64,000 nt of DNA, from NCBI GenBank assembly GCA_028284385.1, contig JANQRT010000045.1:62001-126000 (forward strand), given 5' to 3'. The notes beneath the pieces were generated by a model, which was not told where the DNA came from, ran no database searches, and was given only the letters and a program-made list of their open reading frames with translations. This document shows, in pieces, positions 58,050 through 64,000 of the stretch. Within the stretch, counting starts at the first letter, position 1; each line of letters begins with the position of its first letter. Made by a program: the position numbers and the translations under genes. The stretch comes from Opitutaceae bacterium. GTDB taxonomy: Bacteria; Verrucomicrobiota; Verrucomicrobiia; Opitutales; Opitutaceae.

Positions 58050-58901
58050 ATGAACACGCTCGAGCCAGCAAAGCTCAAAGAAGCCGCTAAGCTCCTCCCT
58101 CCCTCTCCCCAGATTTTCGGCAAGCTCAGCAAGCTTCTGAAAGACACCAATACCGGTTTGGGAGACATCACCGAACTAGTGAATACGGACTCGTCGCTGA
58201 CCACCCAAGTCCTGCGTCTTAGCAACAGCGCTTTCTTCAATCAAGGCTCCTCGGTTGACACGCTAGATGAAGCCATTAACCGCATCGGGTTTCGCGAGCT
58301 GTTCAAACTGGTTGGCATGGCGGCGGCCTCCCAAGTCTTTTCGCAACGAAACGTCACTTACGATGTCGATGGCAGCCTCCTGTGGGAGAATTCTCTGGCG
58401 GTCGGTCTGGCCATGGAAATCCTGGCCAACACCATCGGCGAAGACGAGCAGGAAGCCTACACGCTTGGTCTGCTTCGCTCCATGGGGAAAATGGTTATCG
58501 ATCTCTGCGCCAAGGAAGAAGGAACCTATCCGAGCTATCCTAAAGAAGGAGAAGGCTCTCTGCCTCTGATCGAATGGGAGGAAAATAATTTCGGAATTAC
58601 CAACCCAATTGTCTCAGGCTTTTTGCTAAACTCCTGGAATTTCCCAGGGGAAACAGCTCAGACCATACAATTCCAATACGATCCCGCATCGAGCACTCAT
58701 TCGAGTCCGAACATCCGTCTGCTCAACATTGCAAACGGAGTCGCTGAAAAAATCGATCGCGCCCTTCCGGGCGAATCAAGCTACTGGGACCTGACGGAGG
58801 ACACCCTAGCCAGCATGAGCTTGACTGCCGATAATATTGAAGACACTTGCGAACGGGTTAAGGACGGTTTAGAACAAGTCGTTTCTTCGGTCGCGGCCTA
58901 G
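58050..58901 (+). CDS. HDOD-domain protein
   Basis: The 283-residue protein has the HDOD fold throughout: LPPSPQIFGKLSKLLKDTNT, LVNTDSSLTTQVLRLSNSAFF, DEAINRIGFRELFKLVGMAAA and NSLAVGLAMEILA. HDOD proteins take part in signalling and regulation, often linked to stress, motility or cell-cycle switches, and lack the phosphohydrolase residues of HD-GYP domains. The gene stands alone after a 225-base gap in which I see no other features. Confidence 0.9.
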   Translation: MNTLEPAKLKEAAKLLPPSPQIFGKLSKLLKDTNTGLGDITELVNTDSSLTTQVLRLSNSAFFNQGSSVDTLDEAINRIGFRELFKLVGMAAASQVFSQRNVTYDVDGSLLWENSLAVGLAMEILANTIGEDEQEAYTLGLLRSMGKMVIDLCAKEEGTYPSYPKEGEGSLPLIEWEENNFGITNPIVSGFLLNSWNFPGETAQTIQFQYDPASSTHSSPNIRLLNIANGVAEKIDRALPGESSYWDLTEDTLASMSLTADNIEDTCERVKDGLEQVVSSVAA

Positions 58902-58927
58902 GTTTAAGAAAAACGGTCCCTGCCGAC

Positions 58928-59590
58928 TTACTCCTTTATCACGTCCTCAGGATTGAAGTCGGAATCTTCTTCTTTCGGTTCAGCCTCTTCTTCCTTCGGC
59001 TCTTCGGGCTTTTCTTGATCTGACTCTTCCGATTCCTCAGCCACGGCCTTCAAGATATCTTCAGGATTAATATCCGTTCCCGAATCGTCATCGTCCGAAG
59101 CGACAATTCCAGAAAGGTCCACACCCTCTAGTTCATCTTCTTCGTCCTCTTCTTGAGCTGGAGACCCGCCAGGAAGATCCGTAGAGGATTCTGGCAGACT
59201 GTTCGGATCGCCCCCCTCCAAGGCCCCACCACCTTCATTGATTTTCGCTAGAAGATCGGCTTTCACGCTTTGAAGGATGCGATCCGTCAACGCTGGTAGC
59301 TTCCAGATTTCGGGAGAAACGAGGACATCGTCCATCGTCTTGTTCAAAGAGGGAATGCTCACGAAGTACTGCATGCACTCGCCTTGATCGCTTTTGAAAA
59401 CGGATTTGACTCGAATGATCATCCAGGGAGGAGCGCTTGGATCTTGAGGATAGATGTATAGGTCGACCTGCTTTCCCCCTAAATCGATGAAGCGAGTAAA
59501 TCGCATCTGATAGCCTCCGCCCCAATCCTTTAGAAACGCGGAGAATTCCTTCTCAATCGCTTCGGCAATTTCAATAGTGTAGACTTTCAT
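58928..59590 (-). CDS. Protein of unknown function with acidic C-terminal tail
   Basis: The 220-residue protein has a folded N-terminal half (MKVYTIEIAEAIEKEFSAFLKDWGGGYQMRF, QVDLYIYPQDPSAPPWMIIRVKS) and a C-terminal half very rich in Glu, Asp, Ser and Pro (QEEDEEDELEGVDL, EESDQEKPEEPKEEEAE). The tail looks disordered. No family recognised. It is convergent with the HDOD gene. Confidence 0.65.
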   Translation of the reverse strand: MKVYTIEIAEAIEKEFSAFLKDWGGGYQMRFTRFIDLGGKQVDLYIYPQDPSAPPWMIIRVKSVFKSDQGECMQYFVSIPSLNKTMDDVLVSPEIWKLPALTDRILQSVKADLLAKINEGGGALEGGDPNSLPESSTDLPGGSPAQEEDEEDELEGVDLSGIVASDDDDSGTDINPEDILKAVAEESEESDQEKPEEPKEEEAEPKEEDSDFNPEDVIKE

Positions 59591-59671
59591 GAGGAGGGAG
59601 GGAGCCGAAAGCGGCTGAAATCAGAACGCTTTCAAAACCGGATTTAGCATTGGCACACCCAATCCACTAAA

Positions 59672-60052
59672 TCAAGGCTTTGCATTGGGATCTCGCTCGC
59701 GAGCGAAGGTCGCAACGATATCAGCGGTCAAACTCATGAGATCCACCTCATGCTCAAGCTGCGAAACGAGCCGCATTCTACCAGCGAAAGCGAAAATAAT
59801 GTTTCCCACTCCGAAAAACACGAGGAGTATCGACAAGGCCATATTGCCAATCGCTAGCTGAAAATAGACGCCTATCAGAAAAATCAATACGCCAAGAACG
59901 ATGTAGCTAATCTGCGCAGCGGGAGATAGTGTATTGATTTTCAATGACCGTATGTCTTCCGCGGTAATCGACGTACCCTTTTCTCGAATACGCTGCCGAC
60001 ACAGATTCAACCCAGCCTTGACGATTCTATTCTCGATATGCGGTCTGCCCAT
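59672..60052 (-). CDS. Small two-helix membrane protein of unknown function
   Basis: The 126-residue protein has two hydrophobic helices (AQISYIVLGVLIFLIGVYFQLAI, LSILLVFFGVGNIIFAFAG) between charged ends. No family recognised. It lies 10 bases downstream of a GNAT gene on the same strand, so the two may be one unit. Confidence 0.55.
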   Translation of the reverse strand: MGRPHIENRIVKAGLNLCRQRIREKGTSITAEDIRSLKINTLSPAAQISYIVLGVLIFLIGVYFQLAIGNMALSILLVFFGVGNIIFAFAGRMRLVSQLEHEVDLMSLTADIVATFARERDPNAKP

Positions 60053-60062
60053 AAGCTGCTAG

Positions 60063-60617
60063 TCAATAGCCTGGTCCCAATAAGTCAACAGAGCCCTCTT
60101 CCCAGGCAGCTTGGGCAGGATAAGTCATTACGAAATCGTTCCACCATGGATTGGCGTCAGAATCCTCTTCGCTCTTCGAGTTTACGAATCGATTCTCAAC
60201 CTTCTTGGCTCCCAGCTTCTCGTAGAACTGCGGCACTTCGGTCTGATAGAGAGAAAAAGGGAGTTTTTCCTCTCCAAGCCTCGCGAAAGCGTCCTTAACA
60301 ACGGCCGCTCCGTACCCATTTCCTCGATGCGATGGCGAAGAGCAGACTCCTGCGAGACCCAATTGAACCAAGCGCTTTTTCGAATTCAGGAACTCGATCT
60401 CTCGATGAAACGAGCTGCACTGGGCAACTACCTGTCCGTTAATCCAAAGCATATGCAGTCTATAACTCGAATGAATCGACTTAAACCGCTTGAGCCGTCT
60501 TTCCATCCGATCCTCGCTAATCGGATCGCTAGGTGGCCAAACCGCCGCCCAAAGCGATTCAGCCTTTTCGATCAGTTCCGCATTAATTTCTTCCTTCCCG
60601 AACCTGGCTACCCGCAT
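60063..60617 (-). CDS. GNAT-family N-acetyltransferase
   Basis: From ATG 60617 the 184-residue protein has the acetyl-CoA loop CSSPSHRGNGYGAAVVKDAF and the family's strand LAGVCSS, followed by LYQTEVPQFYEKLGAKKVE. The acceptor is unknown. The frame is open to 60653 from a TTG, but ATG 60617 (MRVARFGKEEINAELIEKAE) gives the better start. Confidence 0.85.
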   Translation of the reverse strand: MRVARFGKEEINAELIEKAESLWAAVWPPSDPISEDRMERRLKRFKSIHSSYRLHMLWINGQVVAQCSSFHREIEFLNSKKRLVQLGLAGVCSSPSHRGNGYGAAVVKDAFARLGEEKLPFSLYQTEVPQFYEKLGAKKVENRFVNSKSEEDSDANPWWNDFVMTYPAQAAWEEGSVDLLGPGY

Positions 60618-60692
60618 GAGAACTAGGCTTAGAGCTAATTCGACAACCGACAATCCTTAATCCTCGATTCCCAAGAAGGCTCTGAGCAGCTA

Positions 60693-61124
60693 TTAAATGT
60701 CGGAGATCAGCCGCTTTCCCATAACCACTACGGGATCTCGCTGGTAGCCAATTCGTTCGTAGAATGAGATTACTTCCGTATTCGATTCGCGAACCATTAG
60801 ATTTATCTTCGGACAGCCGCGCTCGATGAGCAGTCTTTCCGCCTCAGCCATCATTCCACGCCCAACGCCTAACCCCTGAAAGTCCGGATCCACTCCCAAA
60901 TAGTAAATCGATCCTCGATGCCCCTCGTACCCCGCCATGCAGCAGGCAACCAAATTTCCTCCGATTTCTCCCGCCAGGAAAAGCTCGGGTTGTTCGGCAA
61001 ACTTTCGATCAATGTCCTTCCATGGATCATTATGTGGGACGCGAAGTTCGCACCGCTCCCAAAGCCTAACCAGAGCTTCTTTGTCCGCCAAGCCGCATTG
61101 CCGTATTGAAAGAGAATTTTCCAT
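60693..61124 (-). CDS. GNAT-family N-acetyltransferase, YpeA-like
   Basis: The 143-residue protein follows YpeA in size and motifs: MENSLSIRQCGLADKEALVRLWERC, then GSIYYLGVDPDFQGLGVGRGMMAEAERLLIERGCPKINLMVRESN and YERIGYQRDPVVVMGKRL. The role is unknown in detail. It stands 76 bases upstream of the other GNAT gene on the same strand. Confidence 0.88.
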   Translation of the reverse strand: MENSLSIRQCGLADKEALVRLWERCELRVPHNDPWKDIDRKFAEQPELFLAGEIGGNLVACCMAGYEGHRGSIYYLGVDPDFQGLGVGRGMMAEAERLLIERGCPKINLMVRESNTEVISFYERIGYQRDPVVVMGKRLISDI

Positions 61125-61223
61125 AGCCCAAAACGATCAAAACGCAACGATGCGACAATCGATTAAGGACTTTGCTAAAGCGCTTGTTGAGAACGCGCAT
61201 CCAGCTCTCCACTACAAGCAGAC

Positions 61224-61259
61224 AAGCCGGAAAACTTCTTGCGAAGGTTTCCCGGCTTG
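61224..61259. other. Strong hairpin in the malQ upstream region
   Basis: AAGCCGGAAAACTTC and GAAGGTTTCCCGGCTT pair over 15 bases with one or two mismatches around a TTGC loop. There is no T-run on the plus strand after it, so it is not a typical terminator. The 400 bases between the GNAT and malQ genes hold nothing else I can name, although a small RNA or leader structure is possible. Confidence 0.35.
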
Positions 61260-61523
61260 AGCCAGCTCGAATGTTCTTCGTTTTACGAAGCTTATCGGTT
61301 TTCCGTTTATTTTTAGAGTGGAAGCTATCCGAGCTTGTATGCTTTTAATCGGCTTTATCTCGGTTTTCTTTAAGGATGAAGAGGCTGGTTTTCCACAGGC
61401 AGAGCTTCCTTTGGACGGATAAGAAATACCAACCTCTAACTCTTAGGTAGACTCCTTCAATTTGTAAGACTTGCTGTTTTCTAAGAGCCCGTTTTCCTAC
61501 AATCCATATTTTTAAATCATAAC

Positions 61524-63047
61524 GTGAGCAGACCACTATTCAACTGGCTAGAAAAACGAGCAAGCGGCGTCTTGCTGCATCCAACATCGCTGCCAAGCGA
61601 GTTTGGCATCGGAACCTTCAACGATCATTGTCGCGACTTTATAGATTTCCTGGCCGCTTCCGGATTCTCGTACTGGCAGGTATGCCCGATGGGGCCAACC
61701 GGATACGGTAATTCACCGTATCAATCCTTCTCGTCCTTTGCCGGCAATCCCTATCTCATTTCTCTAAACGAGCTCAATGCCCAGCAACTACTGTCGCAAT
61801 CCATCCTGGAGGACCTAAAAACGCTTCCCAGCAGTTTCGTTGATTACGGAGGCCTCTATCTTTCTAAATGGCCGGTGCTGAATGCGGTTTACCAGAGATT
61901 CGTGAATGAAAACGAATCCATCCGACCGTATGGAAGCTTCTCTTCATTTAAAGCAAAACACGCCGAATGGCTGGACTCCTTCGCCTATTTTCAAGCATTG
62001 AAGGAACATTTCAATGGAGCGTCCTGGATTGATTGGCCTAGCGAGATTCGAGACTTCGAGAAAGCCCAGAAGAACAAGCTGAGAACCGAACTGGCCGAAA
62101 AGATCGATGCTCAAAAATTCTACCAGTATCTGTTTTTCGGACAGTGGAAACAGATCCGTGAATACGCGAACACCCGTGGTATCCAAATTATTGGGGACGT
62201 TCCCATTTTCGTGGCTCTCGACAGCTCAGACGTTTGGCAAAACCGAAATCTTTTTCAATTCGAGACTAAAAAGACCAAGCCGAAAACGGTCGCCGGCTGT
62301 CCGCCTGACTACTTCTCCGAAGACGGCCAACTATGGGGGAATCCGCTCTATGATTGGGAGGCGATGGAAAAAGACGACTACGATTGGTGGGCGAAACGAC
62401 TTAAGGCCAATTTCGACTTGTACGACGTCGTTCGAATCGACCACTTTCGGGGATTCGATTCGTATTGGAGCATACCCTACGATTCGAAAACGGCGAAAAA
62501 AGGGGAATGGCTCGAAGGTCCGGGCCTAAACTTCTTCGAAACGCTCAAGCAAAAACTCGAGTCTTGCAAACTCATCGCCGAAGACCTGGGCGAACTGACG
62601 GACCGCGTCCGGGAACTTCGGGAAGATACGGGACTTCCCGGAATGGCTATCCTGCAATTCGCCTTCGACGGAGACTCAGAAAACTTGTATTTGCCTCACA
62701 ACCATGAAGCGAACACCGTATTGTACCCAGGGACTCATGACAATGACACCAGTCTTGGTTGGTACAAAAGCGCGGAGGAGAAAACACAAGATCAGGTGAG
62801 GCGCTATTACGGTGTCAGTGGTGAAGAACTGCCCTGGGACTTCATTCGCTCCGCCTATCGATCCGTTTCGAAGTTGGCCATTATTCCCTTCCAGGATATT
62901 CTAAGCCTTGGCAGCGAAGGACGTTTCAACACGCCAGGCAAAGCGGATGGAAACTGGGAATGGCGCTACAAGCCGGAACAGCTCGAGAACCTGAGAAGAG
63001 AAACCAGCCCCTACTTGATGAATTTGGCCGAGCTTTATAACCGATAA
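61524..63047 (+). CDS. malQ: 4-alpha-glucanotransferase
   Basis: The 507-residue GH77 enzyme has the standard start GVLLHPTSLPSEFGIGTFNDHCRDFIDFLA and the catalytic region with DVVRIDHFRGFDSYW (nucleophile Asp), LIAEDLGELTDRVRELRED (acid/base Glu in EDLG) and YPGTHDNDTSLGWY (third Asp). It moves glucan segments between alpha-1,4 chains and acts in glycogen or maltodextrin use in the cytoplasm. It starts with GTG at 61524. Confidence 0.97.
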   Translation: MSRPLFNWLEKRASGVLLHPTSLPSEFGIGTFNDHCRDFIDFLAASGFSYWQVCPMGPTGYGNSPYQSFSSFAGNPYLISLNELNAQQLLSQSILEDLKTLPSSFVDYGGLYLSKWPVLNAVYQRFVNENESIRPYGSFSSFKAKHAEWLDSFAYFQALKEHFNGASWIDWPSEIRDFEKAQKNKLRTELAEKIDAQKFYQYLFFGQWKQIREYANTRGIQIIGDVPIFVALDSSDVWQNRNLFQFETKKTKPKTVAGCPPDYFSEDGQLWGNPLYDWEAMEKDDYDWWAKRLKANFDLYDVVRIDHFRGFDSYWSIPYDSKTAKKGEWLEGPGLNFFETLKQKLESCKLIAEDLGELTDRVRELREDTGLPGMAILQFAFDGDSENLYLPHNHEANTVLYPGTHDNDTSLGWYKSAEEKTQDQVRRYYGVSGEELPWDFIRSAYRSVSKLAIIPFQDILSLGSEGRFNTPGKADGNWEWRYKPEQLENLRRETSPYLMNLAELYNR

Positions 63048-63056
63048 GTTCGTCTG

Positions 63057-63989
63057 CTAGGCAGTAAGATCCGTATTCGGAATGCCATCGTCATCGAAGG
63101 AGACAAACTGCTCGATAGCGTCGCAAACTTTCTCGGCCTCGTCCTCTATCAAGTAGTGCCCAGCATTCGGATACCGAATTTCCGTGGCTTGTGGCAGAAA
63201 TCGCTTCCAGCGAGATAGAAAATGATCGTTGAAGCAAAAATCCTTGCCTCCCCATAGGAGAACGACTGGCTTGTCTCGCAGTCCGATAAGTCCGTTTTCA
63301 ATCTCAACCAGACGATTAAAGCTCGGATGGGACACATGCATGGGAATGTCCTTAACGAATTCGTAGACCGCGCGGCGATCGTTCCAAGTTCGATAGGGAT
63401 ACAGGAAACCGGCCTTAACGCGACTGGATAGTTTCCTCTTATTGACAGCCATCTTCACGGCCTGACCGGCGAAAGCGTTCATCCCTTGCACGAGGAGTTT
63501 TCCTAAAATCGGCCAGCGACACATTTCGATCCTGGCTGGGATACGAGAATCCACAAAAGCCGCTGTATTCAGGATGACAAGACGACGTAGTTTTTCGAGA
63601 CGCTTTAGAGCCATACCAATCCCGATCGCTCCACCCCAATCATGAACGACCAAGTCAAAGCTTTCGAGATCGAGGGAATCAACGAGTTCACCCAGGTCGT
63701 TAATCCTCTGCTCTAAGCTAAAGGAATAGTCTCTTTGCGGCTTATCGGACAATCCGCATCCAATGTGATCGGGCGCGATGCAGCGATGGCTGTCACGAAG
63801 CTTCAGGATAACATTTCGATAGAAAAAGGACCAAGTGGGGTTCCCATGAACCATGACCACGGGATGGCCTTCGCCCTCGTCGATGTAGTTCATGGCATAG
63901 CCGCAGGCAAGCGTCCTGAAATTGGCCTCGAACGGATAAAGCGACGACCATTCCGGAGGCAGACTCTTCAGCGTATTCGTCATCACCAT
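63057..63989 (-). CDS. Alpha/beta hydrolase of the haloalkane dehalogenase/OleB type
   Basis: The 310-residue protein shows YIDEGEGHPVVMVHGNPTWSFFYRNVI, APDHIGCGLSDKP and VVHDWGGAIGIGMALK, with D as nucleophile in HDWGG and the late NAGHYLIEDE histidine. The pattern is close to OleB, which decarboxylates beta-lactones in bacterial long-chain olefin synthesis, and to haloalkane dehalogenases. It begins 11 bases from the window edge, so the rest of an ole operon could lie just outside. The OleB call rests on motif similarity. Confidence 0.82.
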   Translation of the reverse strand: MVMTNTLKSLPPEWSSLYPFEANFRTLACGYAMNYIDEGEGHPVVMVHGNPTWSFFYRNVILKLRDSHRCIAPDHIGCGLSDKPQRDYSFSLEQRINDLGELVDSLDLESFDLVVHDWGGAIGIGMALKRLEKLRRLVILNTAAFVDSRIPARIEMCRWPILGKLLVQGMNAFAGQAVKMAVNKRKLSSRVKAGFLYPYRTWNDRRAVYEFVKDIPMHVSHPSFNRLVEIENGLIGLRDKPVVLLWGGKDFCFNDHFLSRWKRFLPQATEIRYPNAGHYLIEDEAEKVCDAIEQFVSFDDDGIPNTDLTA

Positions 63990-64000
63990 TCGGCGGCTAG

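Noticed and set aside
1-64000. CRISPR arrays, tRNA and rRNA genes
   Set aside because: I saw no regularly spaced direct repeats, and no tRNA- or rRNA-like sequence, in the window. A dedicated search could still find a weak case.

Overview
The window reads like the chromosome of a free-living, probably marine, heterotrophic member of the Verrucomicrobiota (Opitutae-like). This is an inference from content: several secreted PQQ-type beta-propellers, twin-arginine-type sugar-acid enzymes, TIM-barrel sugar epimerases, an OleB-like hydrolase, a chromosomal integron and many short dispersed inverted repeats. There is no rRNA, tRNA or CRISPR array in the window to confirm taxonomy.

1-18.7 kb: one long minus-strand run with overlapping or nearly touching genes that looks like a single operon of about 16 genes. 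In transcription order it holds two secreted PQQ-like propellers, a DUF3311-type small membrane protein with a sodium:solute symporter, a LuxE/PaaK-like acyl-adenylating enzyme, a LuxC-like aldehyde dehydrogenase-fold reductase, an iron-type alcohol dehydrogenase, a propeller lipoprotein, a HemN/HemW-like radical SAM protein, a possible chorismate-lyase-like protein, a FAD-dependent halogenase-family oxidoreductase, a GT4 glycosyltransferase, an acyl-CoA thioesterase, a small drug/metabolite-type membrane protein, a PaaK-like CoA ligase and the start of an ABC ATPase. The set suggests activation and reduction of an aromatic or other carboxylic acid, but I do not recognise the pathway. A perfect 20-bp palindrome with a BlaI/CopY-type core lies upstream of it. 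Three pairs of inverted dispersed repeats interrupt the run. Two of them enclose a small foreign-looking gene (a GxxExxY PD-(D/E)xK protein and a DUF2513 protein) and one is empty.

19-33 kb: ordinary chromosome with a beta-hydroxyacid dehydrogenase, a periplasmic rhodanese-thioredoxin fusion, another PQQ propeller, DUF4202, a degenerate PhoD-like protein, a DUF192 lipoprotein, type II secretion/type IV pilus GspF and GspE, an FMN reductase, an acetyltransferase, an MFS carrier and a GntP-type transporter.

33-45 kb: accessory region. A plus-strand integron integrase (43739-44938) is followed upstream by an attI-like junction and a minus-strand cassette array with ten attC or attC-like sites (43079 down to 38271). 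Four of these share the core GCGGAGCG. Cassettes encode a VapBC toxin-antitoxin pair, an HNH-like zinc protein, a P-loop kinase, a DUF5946 protein and several small membrane or unknown proteins. Further left (33.3-38.3 kb) a run of minus-strand genes without clear attC sites includes an AAC(6')-type aminoglycoside acetyltransferase homologue, two VOC proteins, a PanE-like reductase and an ExbB/MotA-like membrane protein. It may be an eroded array or a separate island.

45-64 kb: sugar-acid catabolism (TIM-barrel epimerases, a fumarylacetoacetate-hydrolase-family enzyme and an enolase-superfamily dehydratase with a Tat signal), then housekeeping and unknown genes (RluA-type pseudouridine synthase, cyclophilin, Nudix, epimerase, cupin, HDOD, acetyltransferases). 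The end holds 4-alpha-glucanotransferase MalQ and an OleB-like alpha/beta hydrolase.
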